A DNA stretch of 64,000 nt from Asparagopsis taxiformis (lineage: Eukaryota > Rhodophyta > Florideophyceae > Bonnemaisoniales > Bonnemaisoniaceae). Both the position numbers and the translations under genes were made by a program. Below the pieces are notes generated by a model that did not search any database, was not told the DNA's origin, and saw only the letters and a program-made list of their open reading frames with translations. Positions within the stretch are counted from its first letter, which is position 1. Each line of letters opens with the position of its first letter. Shown here in pieces: positions 41,826-51,928 of this stretch. The stretch spans positions 248,001-312,000 of the forward strand of contig JALQPE010000176.1 of NCBI GenBank assembly GCA_030407315.1, in the 5' to 3' direction.

Positions 41826-42219
41826 TGCGGCGCGGATTTGGGCCTCTACAGACGATGTGGCGACGCGCTTACGCGGGGGAACAAGCTTGGTGACGGCGAT
41901 GCGTGTCGAGGTGCTGGTGACATAGGTTGAATGCTGATAATTGCGCCCCTCAAGGCTGCCAGAGCGCGCGTTGTGCCGCAATGGCCCATTGCTTGCACTG
42001 AGCAATTTATGTTTTACAAAATGCGACAACACTGTCGCTGTTTGCTGCTTTGTTGTGCGTGGCGTGGGTAGAACATTTCGCCTGTGATTATTATATTTTA
42101 TTTATTTGCAAATATTTGGGTGTTTTATGCTCTCGAGTCGCACACTAATTTATTTGTTTTGCTTCATGACTTGCGTGCGTTCGAGCACGCGTGTGGCCAG
42201 ACAAACGCAAACTCTCATT
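41826..42219. promoter_or_regulatory. Divergent promoter region, Tra2-like / ISCU
   Basis: This is a 394-bp shared upstream region. An AT-rich patch with TTATATTTTATTTATTT lies near 42088-42106, ahead of ISCU, and may act as a TATA-like element. Confidence 0.4.
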
Positions 42220-42772
42220 ATGCAACGTGCTGCAATTTCCGCACTGAGGCGGGCGCACTCCGCCTTGCGTCCTAATGCTGTCAATGTGCCTCGTGCATAT
42301 CACGACAAGGTCATTGACCATTACGAGAACCCAAGGTAAGTCACTGTCTGTAGCTGCTGTCAGTTCTCAGCTGCAATCAAAAGTATTTACTGACAACGCT
42401 TTGCGCGCTTTCGAGCACAGAAATGTCGGCAGTTTGGATAAGAACGACAAGTATGTCGGCACAGGTCTCGTTGGAGCGCCTGCCTGCGGCGACGTCATGA
42501 AGCTGCAAATTCGCGTCAATGATGACGGTGAAATTGTTGAAACCGCTTTCAAGACTTTTGGATGCGGGTCGGCGATTGCATCATCTTCTCTGGCGACGGA
42601 ATGGGTCAAGGGCATGAAAGTTGACGACGCTACTGCCATTAGAAATAGTGATATCGCGAAAGAGTTGCGACTACCTCCCGTCAAGTTGCATTGTTCCATG
42701 TTGGCTGAAGATGCGATCAAGGCTGCTGTGAAGGATCTCAAGGCCAAGCAAGCGTCGTCGTCAAATGAGTGA
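42220..42772 (+). CDS. ISCU: Mitochondrial iron-sulfur cluster scaffold ISCU, one intron
   Basis: This is the scaffold on which the mitochondrial ISC machinery assembles 2Fe-2S clusters from sulfur supplied by the Nfs1 desulfurase. Exon 1 is 42220-42335 and exon 2 is 42421-42772, giving 155 residues. ATG 42220 gives the basic presequence MQRAAISALRRAHSAL; an in-frame upstream ATG exists but would bury it. The intron (42336-42420, 85 nt) has GTAAGT, TACTGAC and CACAG, and splits the Arg codon of NPRN. The mature protein is typical, with YENPRNVGSLDKND, GAPACGDVMKLQI (first Cys and Asp), FKTFGCGSAIASSSLATEW (second Cys), the LPPVK chaperone-binding motif and LHCSMLAEDAIKAA (third Cys). Confidence 0.97.
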
Positions 42773-43643
42773 CCATCGCTTTGTACTCGCCGTCGGTTAT
42801 ACTGTGCTAATTTGATGCAATTCGCCCTGTTAATTCATTGCAACGAGTGCCCCATCAACCTTGCGTCGCGGTACTTCTATCTTGCTACATGTATGGGTCT
42901 AGTAGTGTAATCTGATACTTTGAGTTTGGGGTGGCCAGTCTCACTCGACTGCGACTACTTGGATGGGTTTTCTGGACTGTTGGTGAATATACTCTTCATT
43001 CGACGGAACTGCATCCGAGGAACAAATTCGCATCACCTTTTTGTTCGGTGTATACATCATGTACAACAATTCTGAGTATCCAAGGCTTAATTCGTAGAGA
43101 TACAAACTACCTACCATAAAGCAGCAACACTACAATCGATTGGGAGATGTCGCAAGCGACGGAAAAAATTGAATGAGTCGACCGTTAATTGTTCCCAAGC
43201 CCAGTCTCCTTTAGTAAAAAGCGAAAAGAGAGTTTCATGACAATGGAACGCGGTCTGGCTGGAGAAGAAAATCGTGATGAGAGGTGGGGTGGACACTGGT
43301 TAAATAGTCCCCGTGGGAAGATCCGAGTCGCTCCAAGAGCCAAGACGAAATTGGATCAAATCGGTTGTAGCGGCGATGTAGAACACGGTAAACTATTATG
43401 GGTGCCAGAAGCAGAAGCGAAAATCGCGTTTTCGTATTTTCGAAGAAAAGCAGCGGAAAATGCAAAGTTTTGCTACATCTTTTCAGAATATCTCACAGCT
43501 AATAGCGTGGGTGGGTCGCTCCATCTCCACTACAACGCGTCAAAGTTCCACTCACTTCTTCGTCTAACAAGACGTTGCCGTTCCAATTTACTTTACAATT
43601 AGACAAGGTAACCTTAACACTAGCTTGCGTACCACAGCCACAA
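42773..43643. other. Intergenic between convergent genes
   Basis: About 870 bp between the ends of ISCU (+) and NOP10 (-). A 137-codon plus-strand open frame (43189-43602) has no recognisable domain and was left out. Confidence 0.45.
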
Positions 43644-44021
43644 TCACTTCTTCGTTTTCTTCATTTGCGTGGGCAGCAGGCCTTCTCGAAATGCAACAAT
43701 TGGCACCGAGACAAACAATTCAATTCAAACTGTTAGAATGCTGCAACTGACAAATAGAAAGACAGAGATAAATATATAGACAACATACCGAATCGTTTTT
43801 TGATCGTAACGCGATGCCGACTAAACTTATCATCTGGAGAAAAGCGACCTACTCGAATCGATCATCACAGTCGTGTCAGAACGAACGCATGTCAAACTGA
43901 GTTGTGAGCGGTAGGAAACAAATGCGCGCAACTTACACGGATGAGCCGATTTGGTCGGAACCCCAGACGGGCCGATCTTCTTCAAAGTGTAAGTGCCATC
44001 TTCAGTCTTCATAAGATACAT
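43644..44021 (-). CDS. NOP10: H/ACA snoRNP core protein NOP10, two introns
   Basis: This is a 60-residue core subunit of H/ACA pseudouridylation RNPs that binds the catalytic subunit dyskerin/Cbf5. Exons are 44021-43937, 43848-43789 and 43681-43644 (85, 60 and 38 nt). Exon 1 gives [15 protein letters not shown], then SAHP. Exon 2 gives [19 protein letters not shown]. Exon 3 gives [11 protein letters not shown]. This is the complete family pattern: YTLKK, SAHPxRFSPDDK, SRxR, KKRFGLLPTQ. The introns are 88 nt (GTAAGT ... GAGTAG) and 107 nt (GTATGT ... TTCTAAC ... GAGAAG). A Cys replaces the usual Ala after SAHP, at the first junction. Being so short and split, it is easily missed by ORF-length filters. 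Confidence 0.93.
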
Positions 44022-44605
44022 ACTGCTGGGTGGCGAGAAACGCGACGAAAAGATTCCACTCAAGGACGGCAGGGCAGGCGAGGGCGCAATCAGACGGTGT
44101 GCGATGAGCGGCGTCTGTCGCGCGCATCGGCGAGTTGGCGTTGGTACAAAACAAAATTGGATAATAATAATGCAGCAAAAATAAGGGAAGAAAATCTGCG
44201 AAATTTCAACAATGTATCAAACGTGCGCATATTGATGTGTGTCGCGTTGCAACAAAAACAGAGTGTGTACCATTGCGGTTAATATAGCCAGCATGTCGCC
44301 ACGGCAAGTAAACGAATGATATCTCCGGTCTATGCATCATCCACCAACTGCAGCAACAGTGCAATCAACCCGTTGAGCCGCGCCAGTCGCGCTCCCATTC
44401 TCCCCCGCAGTTGAGTAGCGTCCGATGAGACCGGCGTCGCGAGCCGTGCACGATCATTTCCACTTGCCATCCACGCGCCACCGAGCTGAGTGACGCGTCT
44501 AGTCCAACCGAGCCGAGCCGAATCGAGGTGAGGTGAGTCATTGCGTCGTTCGCGACCGCACCCGTCTGTTTGTGCTTACGCTTATGAGGAAGAAGAGGCT
44601 GCATT
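44022..44605. promoter_or_regulatory. Divergent promoter region, NOP10 / AMPK beta
   Basis: This 584-bp interval separates two divergent genes. CGAG/CCGAG-rich sequence precedes the AMPK beta start (about 44490-44530). No known element is assigned. Confidence 0.4.
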
Positions 44606-45551
44606 ATGGGGGGTACTGCGTCGCAAGAGGATGACTATAGTGCCAATAACCAAGTGTCCGATAACGATAACGATGATCAAATTGACAGCAGACCAGAGAC
44701 GCCACCGCGTCTTCTGGACGACAATCGCAAAACGGGCAGTATGTCTAATATTGCCACCACAGAATTTTCATGGACCTTTGGCGGTCATTCCGTGTATGTC
44801 ACCGGTGCATGGGATGATTGGCGCGTCAAAGTAGCCCTTTCTCGAACGTCTCCCAACAGTTTTACAGCCGTTTTGGCGCTGCCACTCGGCGAGTATCAAT
44901 ACAAATATATTGTCGATGGTAACTGGAAGTAAGTTTGGTTTGTCTTACATTTTGTTTCAACTTTTGGCGTAACGATGCGATCATTTTTGTCTAACCTGTA
45001 CTGCTTTCAGACACAATCCATCTTTGCCTACTGAAAGAGATCAACACGGTAACTTGAACAATGTTGTTGTTGTTAAAGCGCAGGTTCCAGAATATGACTC
45101 CAACACACCGCTTCACAGTGATTTGTTGTCAACATCTCCGATCGAATCGTATGACTTTTCGTTGCTTCCTCAGGAAGATCACACGACGGAGCCGCCCACA
45201 CTGCCACGTCTGTTATCGCGGGTACCTTTTGATCAAATGTCCAGTGAACCGTGCGAGGGCGTCAACTTTGTGCGTTTGAATCACATGTATTCAGCCAAGT
45301 CGGATCGCTTATATGGATGTGACGAGGTGCGCACATTGGCAACAGAAACGAGATATAAGGCTAAAGTTGTGACGACTATTTTGATAGCAGCCAAGAATAC
45401 TGTTGCATCATCTATGAATTTGAATGCGGCGCGTCCATACGGACACAAAACTGTGCAGCGTCTATCTACATCGCAATCGACGCTGTCCAGTGTACCACCG
45501 AAAAACGACGAATCGCGCTCGTTGATCCTGGACGCTTTGAATAATGTATGA
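44606..45551 (+). CDS. AMPK/SnRK1 beta regulatory subunit, one intron
   Basis: This is the beta scaffold of the SNF1/AMPK/SnRK1 energy-sensing kinase complex. Exon 1 is 44606-44928 and exon 2 is 45011-45551, giving 287 residues. The N-terminus MGGTASQED fits an N-myristoylation signal. Residues ~56-108 are a glycogen/starch-binding CBM48 module: FSWTFGGHSVYVTGAWDDW and LPLGEYQYKYIVDGNWKHNP. The intron (44929-45010, 82 nt; GTAAGT, CTAAC, TTTCAG) falls inside the NWK-HNP motif, which reads through only when spliced. The C-terminal ASC-type region includes PPTLPRLL, VRLNHMYS and RYKAKVVTTILIA, which mediates contact with alpha and gamma subunits. The last ~55 residues, Ser/Thr-rich, extend beyond the usual end of the family. 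Confidence 0.92.
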
Positions 45552-46130
45552 ACGTGCAAGTACGTAGCAAGTTTTTAGATACAGTAGTAACAAACGTGGT
45601 GTTCAACACTCGTTGATCGCCGAATTGTGCCAAGTCGTTGCGAGACGAAGCACTTGTGAGGTCGTCGAAACAATTTTCTACGCGACACATAAATTGCTTG
45701 CCCTTTGTCCATCACTTTTCAACTGCGTTCTCGTAATCGTGGCATACAGGTTGTGGGTCCACGCCTGGTAAATGTCTCGAGCGTTGTGAAGCTTGGCCGG
45801 CTGGGTGACGGTCGAAATGACTGGACAGAGAAAAGATTGCAGTGGGAATGGACGCCCAGAAACCAAAGAAACACACTCTTCCTCCCGAGGCGGTTGTCCA
45901 ACACACAGGACCGAGCAATCGCCAGACCATAATTGACAGTCACGAATGTGGGAGTTGTGAATCGGTTTCTGCAACAAGACAGGCAAGATTTCGAAACAGT
46001 GGTATGATGACTGAGCGGATGTCGCAACGTGCTGCAATGGAACGCGGACGATTTGGACACACAATCAGCACACGTGTTGTTAGCTGTACATGTGACCTCA
46101 GAATTGCACCAGCAATCATCCAAAAAGAAT
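45552..46130. other. Intergenic
   Basis: This is the 3' flank of AMPK beta, up to the tRNA. Overlapping open frames on both strands (45678-46123) mirror each other and match nothing recognisable. Confidence 0.5.
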
Positions 46131-46203
46131 AGTTTCTGCTGGGACTTGAACCCAGGCTTCGAGATTCAGAGTCTCGCGTGCTAACCAACTACACAACAGA
46201 AAC
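46131..46203 (-). tRNA. trnQ-CUG: tRNA-Gln (anticodon CTG)
   Basis: A 73-nt cloverleaf reads on the minus strand. The acceptor stem GTTTCTG pairs perfectly with CAGAAAC, with discriminator T. The D stem GTGT pairs with GCAC. The anticodon stem CGAGA/TCTCG encloses the loop CTCTGAA (anticodon CTG). The T stem CTGGG/CCCAG has loop TTCAAGT. The variable loop is only 4 nt (AAGC). There is no intron, and CCA is not encoded, as usual for a nuclear gene. The B-box-like GGTTCAAGTCC and an A-box-like TGTGTAGTTGG are present for RNA polymerase III. Confidence 0.95.
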
Positions 46204-46842
46204 TTTCCAGTTGTCTGCTGTCTGAGCTACTAGGAGATCCAATTTGAAATATGAAAATACTAGCTTCACTGCCAAACTCTAGAATCGCCTAGACAACTTC
46301 CAGGAAGCGACTACTAACGGACACCCGCAGCACTTTCGACATCGTCTCCAATAATGGATACCGATGACTCTAGCGTCTATTGGACAAGCAATTTTCATTT
46401 TCATCAGATAAGGTCAACCTTTACCTCATAAGAGCCTGCGAAAATTGGCGAAAGATTGCGAAAGAAAACAGCTTCTTCAAGCGGTGCAACTTGAAATTTT
46501 TATCTACAACTTCTGCGTTTAACGGTGTTCAAGAAGAAGAATAGAAGATGGACGAACCGATGATGTGATTTAGAGACTGCAGGGGTTGACCTTCCCGCGG
46601 CATTCAGCCCTCCGAAATCATGAAACATACCGAGGCGTCTCCAACAAAAAAGGTCGACATCTCAGCAGCATTTAACATTACTGGCAGGGGGATGACTGGA
46701 ATTTCAAAAATGGTATCCAAATTGTCATATACCCCTTTCGGCACACCAACGATACTTTGATCTCATCTCTGAAGACCACTCTCTCTCTGTTCGAATAGCA
46801 CACCAATCTGCAGAAAATCTAGCTGCTTAACGAGCAGACGGC
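46204..46842. other. Intergenic
   Basis: About 640 bp upstream of the tRNA (minus strand) and of the small secreted-protein candidate (plus strand). No gene was recognised. Confidence 0.5.
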
Positions 46843-47097
46843 ATGGATCGCAGAAGCTACATTGTCATCCTAGCAGTTTGTTTAGGTATTATAGCACAAA
46901 CAATGGTGGCTAATCACGAGGCACGCAGGTGTTCAGAGAGGCCGGGTAGGATAAGAAAGCGCTCCAAACGCGCTTTAAGGAAGCTTCAATATCAAAAGGA
47001 CACAAACCTACGCGCATTGCCCGCACTTCCACCCAGCCAACGCATCTCTCGTGACAAAAATGATGATACTGTTGTGTCGTCGAACGAACAAGAATAG
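46843..47097 (+). CDS. Small secreted basic protein candidate
   Basis: An 84-codon frame starts with a convincing signal peptide (MDRRSYIVILAVCLGIIAQT, cleavage probably after MVA). The mature part is very basic with dibasic sites (RKRSKRALRK) and a Ser/Asp-rich end. No family was recognised. The dibasic stretches could be propeptide processing sites, which is speculative. The ATG is the first in its frame. It may still be a chance frame. Confidence 0.35.
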   Translation: MDRRSYIVILAVCLGIIAQTMVANHEARRCSERPGRIRKRSKRALRKLQYQKDTNLRALPALPPSQRISRDKNDDTVVSSNEQE

Positions 47098-47383
47098 AAA
47101 CTGGCCAATATTGTGAAACGATGTGGAAATACTGCTTCGGCTGAGATGTCCTTGGGGTTGGTGCCGATGCATTGCATTGGTTATTGGGCGTGATTGCAGA
47201 CCATAGCGATAGATGCGGATGAAGCAGTTGCTGTTATTCAGAGTATCTCGATTCGACGAAGGACAAGAGCATCTGATTTCCCCGTTGGGTCGTTAAGCGT
47301 TTTCCTGTCACATGATACGCAAAGAACAATTCTCGTAGTCTGGATTGAAACTTGAACAGACTGACAGGACATGTAAAACCCAT

Positions 47384-47753
47384 CTACTTTCCCGAGTTTC
47401 TCATAGCAACGTTACTGCATGGCAAAACATGTCGTCCTGAATGTTCGTGCCATTCCTTGTGCTCGCTGCAGTAAAATTGACACGCACTGTCTTCTGAAAT
47501 GAATCCTTCGGCATGAATACGCAGACGTTCGTTGTGTAGCGGAGAAAATATGTCTATCCCATTGCAGTTGCAGGAAAGATGATGTGAGCAATAACTACCA
47601 TCCTCAACCAAACTTGAGCAGGTATGAAACCCTGAGCTCCTTGCATACATTGGTGTTGTACTTTTCAGAGTCACATTTGAGACATTGGATGCATACAATG
47701 CCGATCACACAACCAATAAGAGAAAGTGATAAACAGATCACAGTATGCAACAT
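47384..47753 (-). pseudogene. Cys-rich secreted-type protein split over two frames
   Basis: On the minus strand, ATG 47753 opens a 49-codon frame with a hydrophobic signal-like N-terminus (MLHTVICLSLSLIGCVIG) followed by Cys-containing sequence (CIQCLKCDS) and a stop at 47604. An overlapping frame runs on from 47698 to 47384 and is Cys/His-rich (HTCSSLVEDGSYCSHHLSC, CQFYCSEHKEWHEH, VLPCSN). Together they read like one small extracellular Cys-rich protein whose halves are in different frames. No splice pair restores the frame by eye. It may be a broken gene, a sequencing indel, or two chance frames. Confidence 0.35.
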
Positions 47754-48188
47754 CTAAATGTGGATTTTGCTGTTTAGTGTCGAGATGTTTCTGGAGATAA
47801 CCAATGCAGAAGTTTTCTCCCGATCTATCACACCACAACTCATGTCATCTAGTGAAAGCAGGGCATTGCTGACGACGAAGTTCGCGCTAGTCAATCGCTG
47901 CAGTGCTGCTGTGATCATGGAGGTGCGATCAGAAGATAGGAGCTTCCATGCGCTGCATGTGTCTCTCGGATTATACTGGTCTTCTCTCTGCTGATTCTAC
48001 TGTGCTGCGGATAGATTTCCGCACACATAAATTCCTTTCGAAGCAATGCAAGGTTACAGTAATTCGCTGCTGAGAAACTGGTATCATCTACGCCTGTAGT
48101 GTCTCTGTGATAGGGTTACGATGTGAATTTGGGTTTAATCATGTCTATTTCGAGGTAGTGCTATTACTTTAGCTCTTGCAAACTGAGG
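47754..48188. other. Intergenic
   Basis: No gene was recognised. The right part (about 48100-48188) could hold a last exon or 3' UTR of the small spliced minus-strand candidate next to it. Confidence 0.4.
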
Positions 48189-48502
48189 TCACTCACCAAA
48201 CGACTGGGTTCCAATGTTGCGTATAGAGCCGAGCTGAAAATACATAGAAAATCACAGGGAAAGGTTAGAAAGCAGTGATTGACGAGGGTGTGATGTTTAC
48301 AAAGTCTATCAGCCGGTTACGTTTTCCTCAGACAGATTCAGGGTTCAAGTTTATAATCGATAAATCGATTGAAATCCTTTAGACTAATGCGTAAAGTGTG
48401 ATCGCAACTTACCTTTGTGTGTGCGCGGATAGCGAGCATTGACTTCAGATTGCGACGGCATCGAGAACTTGAGGATATAATTGCACGGGCTATTTTAACC
48501 AT
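48189..48502 (-). CDS. Small spliced gene candidate, possibly mitochondrial
   Basis: Exon 1 (48502-48413, 30 codons) encodes MVKIARAIISSSSRCRRNLK, a basic, Ser-rich, hydroxylated sequence without acidic residues that resembles a mitochondrial presequence. The intron (48412-48234, 179 nt) has ideal signals: GTAAGT, TTTCTAACC near the 3' end, and TATTTTCAG. Exon 2 reads LGSIRNIGTQSFGE and stops at 48189; total 44 residues. A second donor (GTGAGT) inside the last codons could instead splice to CACAG near 48110 and end in ETLQA. The frame stays open upstream to 48613 with further ATGs. No family was recognised. The quality of the intron signals is the main support. Confidence 0.4.
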
Positions 48503-49320
48503 TTCTCGGCGCCGATGGCGGCGTGGAAAATACAGAAATGTGAATTCTAGCAAGGAAAATATTTTGATATTGGAATGCGATTCACTCCGATTCATAGCCA
48601 TCTTTGAACGCAAATCGCGAAGAACATTCGATTGCGATCGTTACTCCTTTCATTAAAGCGTTGGAGTACACGAGCATGAAAGGTATGATTTGTGTGGTGA
48701 ATCAAACATTGGAATGGGAATTAAGCGATGACTGGGATTGCCGCAGCGGTAAGCAGTGGTGCAGAAGCACAGACTCACAAGACTGGTTCAAGTAGAGGGA
48801 GGGTTGTTTCAAGAAATCATAATGTAGAGTTTGTGACGTTACGGCCGCTCCGATCGCGCTGAGTGTGCACTTGATAAACTCGCTGCAGGATGTCGTCGAC
48901 ACACAGCCAAGCGGAACAGGGGCCAAGAAACGTTGGTAGACGGCCGGTCAGCAATATATAATTTATGTGTAATTTGTGTATTGGAAACATTCGGAATACA
49001 CTAGGACAGCAGTGTATTATGCAGGTGTAGAGAAACTGGCCTGCTATTTGGTCGAGCCTCCACATCACAAACCTACCAACGATCATGCATCCAACTTTCT
49101 CCAGCGCAAGTCTTGCACACTCCACAATCAACCAACAATTGCCACATCTGGCCATACGTGACACTCATGTCCCGATCATGTTGATTGCCGTCGTCTAAAC
49201 CATACCATACCATCCAGCCGAGCAAATCACCTCACATCTATCTAGTCACCAACCGCACATTCTGCGCTCTCTGTCTGCCCTCGCGCTCACTCGTCTGCCG
49301 CAGCTGAGAATGCCCTCACC
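48503..49320. other. Intergenic / 5' flank of the kinase gene
   Basis: About 820 bp without a recognised gene. From about 49190 the plus strand is C/T-rich, as expected of the 5' UTR of the kinase gene. Confidence 0.5.
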
Positions 49321-50706
49321 ATGTCGGACCTCTACGAAAAGTGCCAATGCATCGGCAAGGGGTCGTTCGGCGAAGTGTACAAAGGCAAGGAGATTGCGAC
49401 CGGCAAAGTCGTCGCCTTGAAGCTCGTGGATTTGGAAAAGGCCGATGAAGAAATTGAAGTAATTCAACGCGAGATAAAGGTCATGAGTCAAATATCTAAT
49501 CCGCACGTGGTCCAGTATCACTCGTCGATGATGAAGGGCTCGACACTATGGATTGTCATGGAGTTTATGTCCGGCGGTTCACTCAAGGACCTTGTCGACG
49601 TCGTCGGTCCCTTCCCGGAGGACGCCGTAGCGACTGTCATGAAGGCGCTTTTCAAAGGCCTCGACTACGTGCACAAGGGTCGCAAAGTTCACCGCGACAT
49701 TAAAGCGGCCAATATTCTGCTCTCCGAGCACGGCGAGGTCAAACTGGCCGACTTTGGAGTCGCCGGTCAGATGACCAGTACTATCCGTCAACGAAACACT
49801 TTTGTTGGATCGCCGTTCTGGATGGCGCCAGAAGTCATTCAGGAGAGTTTATACGATGAAAAAGCTGACATTTGGTCGGCAGGTATCACTGGAATCGAGT
49901 TGGCAAACGGTCTTCCACCGTATGCTACCGAGCATCCGTACCGCGCCTTGTTTCTCATTCCACAAAACGATCCTCCGCGACTGGACAGTGCCCATTTTTC
50001 CAAATCGTTCCGCGATTTCATCTCTCTCTGTCTGAAAAAGAACCCAGCGGAAAGACCGAGCGCCGAGCAGCTACTGACGCACGCCTTTCTGCGCAAGGCG
50101 CGCACATCGTCCATCAAGGAGCTGCTGCGAAAGAAGGAGAACCAAAACGAAGACGACGCGGGCAAAGTGATCATTGGCGGCGATTCGTTACCAGGCTCGA
50201 TCAATGCGAATCTACAGTCGCCAAACGACTCGCAGAGCCGATTGGGCAGTGGACGAAGCAATTCCAACCCCGGTCTATGGGAGTTTGATTTCGGCTCGTT
50301 ATCGGAATCGCATGCCGACAAGAGTGAGACACAGGATGCCGTCGACGGCACTACGAGCGGCGAAACGGACCGTGCGGACGGCGAGCAAGGCAAAGAGGAC
50401 GCGCACAAGGAGGAGACGGAAGATGGTATGGCGGCGGTACGTAGTGAAGTATTATCGGAACTGATTCTGCCGGTTATTTCCAAGATTCGTGCCGATGTGG
50501 ATACGTGCGGTATTCATAATCATAGCTTGATGGCGAGTCTTGGGGCGTTGGAAGTCGCGTTTGTTGACGCGGAAGCGGCGAGACCGGGGGTGTCGGACAC
50601 GCTTCTCGAGGCGTTGTTCGTCGAGGCTCTCATGTCGAATTCGAGTCAAATTCGCGCGACACTGGTACGTGCACTGCAGAATAGAGATCGATCAGACGGC
50701 AGATAG
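49321..50706 (+). CDS. Ste20-family protein kinase (GCK/MST-like)
   Basis: This is a 461-residue Ser/Thr kinase in one exon. The N-terminal catalytic domain has IGKGSFGEVYKG (Gly loop 12-20), catalytic Lys34 in VALKL, HRDIKAANILL (HRD 124-126), DFGVAGQ (144-150), an activation-loop Thr160 and GSPFWMAPEV, the Ste20/GCK signature. Its closeness to MST3/4-YSK1 (GCKIII) or plant SIK1 is suggested by FVGSPFWMAPEVIQ and the domain layout. The C-terminal ~190 residues are acidic and disordered, then form a helical region (LILPVISKIRADVD onwards), a plausible dimerisation or scaffold-binding element. Such kinases act upstream of NDR kinases or MAPK modules in growth and polarity; which one here is unknown. 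Confidence 0.93.
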   Translation: MSDLYEKCQCIGKGSFGEVYKGKEIATGKVVALKLVDLEKADEEIEVIQREIKVMSQISNPHVVQYHSSMMKGSTLWIVMEFMSGGSLKDLVDVVGPFPEDAVATVMKALFKGLDYVHKGRKVHRDIKAANILLSEHGEVKLADFGVAGQMTSTIRQRNTFVGSPFWMAPEVIQESLYDEKADIWSAGITGIELANGLPPYATEHPYRALFLIPQNDPPRLDSAHFSKSFRDFISLCLKKNPAERPSAEQLLTHAFLRKARTSSIKELLRKKENQNEDDAGKVIIGGDSLPGSINANLQSPNDSQSRLGSGRSNSNPGLWEFDFGSLSESHADKSETQDAVDGTTSGETDRADGEQGKEDAHKEETEDGMAAVRSEVLSELILPVISKIRADVDTCGIHNHSLMASLGALEVAFVDAEAARPGVSDTLLEALFVEALMSNSSQIRATLVRALQNRDRSDGR

Positions 50707-51928
50707 CAGGCAATTACTGCGGAAGATAGTGCGCGTGTGTTTGTTTGTTTGTTCTTGACAGTTGGAAAAGTGTTGGATAAAGTGATGGAAGAGATTACTA
50801 CCAATGACCAACGCGACTTTGGGATGCAAGTGTAAGTCGTAGCTTGCATCGGCGCCATTGCACGTGCGGTGCGACTTTTGACAGCACTTTTAATTGAAAT
50901 GTGATCATTTTAATTTCAACTTGCAAGTTGATTCACTGCTTTCATTGGGTGGATTACACGTTGCATCGCGGAGAATACAGTAGTACTGTATAGTATAGAC
51001 TGTATTCAGACGTGTGTTGCTGACACTCATATATATGAGATTGTATTTATGATCCGAAAGTCAGTTTCATACACAGTGGTCATACAAGGTTTGGACAGAT
51101 CTCGAGGCATCCATCACCATCACCAGCGCAGCACGCCGAGCGGTCCAAACCTGCAGACGGCGTGCACAACACAGGTTTATTCACTTGGGGTATATAATGT
51201 TTACAGAACATTTGATATGTTTTGCTACGAGAGCTAGATGCAACCCGCGACGAGAGACCGGACTGCAGTGCAAGAGGTTGGAATTGGCAAACTCGCGTGG
51301 GGTGGGGACCGACCTTTTGCTTCCGTTAAACAACGAGGCGCCGGATGTGTAGCATTCCATGTGTCAGTGCTGCAGGTCATGTCAGTTTTGCAAGGTTGGC
51401 GTCAGACAAGCCATGCCGTCCGTAATCGTGTGCGTAGAATTTTGCAATTGATTTGCACCAATGGCACGCGAGCGATTGTCATATCGACGCGGGAGAGTAA
51501 CAGCGCAGCATTGCAACGGGGCTGCAGCGACGTGTAACAATTGGGCGATCAAATATTTGAGTAGGAGGGGTGCGGATTGAACATTTTGCACCGGTGCTGC
51601 CCTGCACTGCCCTTCATCCAATCCAATTCAATCTACCGCTCAGCTCACGTACGTTCCTCCTCTCTAACAAAACATCACATAGTTTGCGTAGCGCAATCGC
51701 CTTTATTCAACGTGGCGAAGTGTCGCTGTTCACCTAACTTTCTACATGCCGCACCATGCCATGCCATGCCATGTTATGCCGCACACCCAACTAGACAGAC
51801 GCTCATCGACTAGAGTTCATGCACCTATCCTCTCCAATATAATACATCTCCATAAACTGCCAAACGATTGCAAAAAATTAATACAAACCCTACTGTTACC
51901 TGTGCGCCTCTTCGAAACCAGTCGCACA
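50707..51928. other. Intergenic between convergent genes
   Basis: About 1.2 kb between the ends of the kinase (+) and RING (-) genes. A pentanucleotide (ATGCC)n-like run lies near 51753-51780. Open frames such as 51238-51537 (+) have no recognisable content. Confidence 0.5.
51753..51780. repeat. (ATGCC)n simple repeat
   Basis: About five imperfect copies of ATGCC in the region between the kinase and RING genes. Confidence 0.75.

Noticed and set aside
41299..41925. A 208-codon plus-strand open frame
   Set aside because: It runs antisense to exon 1 and the intron of the Tra2-like gene; Arg/Cys/Ser-rich shadow.
43849..43936. GTGATGA in NOP10 intron 1, resembling a C box of a C/D snoRNA
   Set aside because: The only CTGA lies upstream of it, the wrong order for a C/D snoRNA, and no terminal stem is present.
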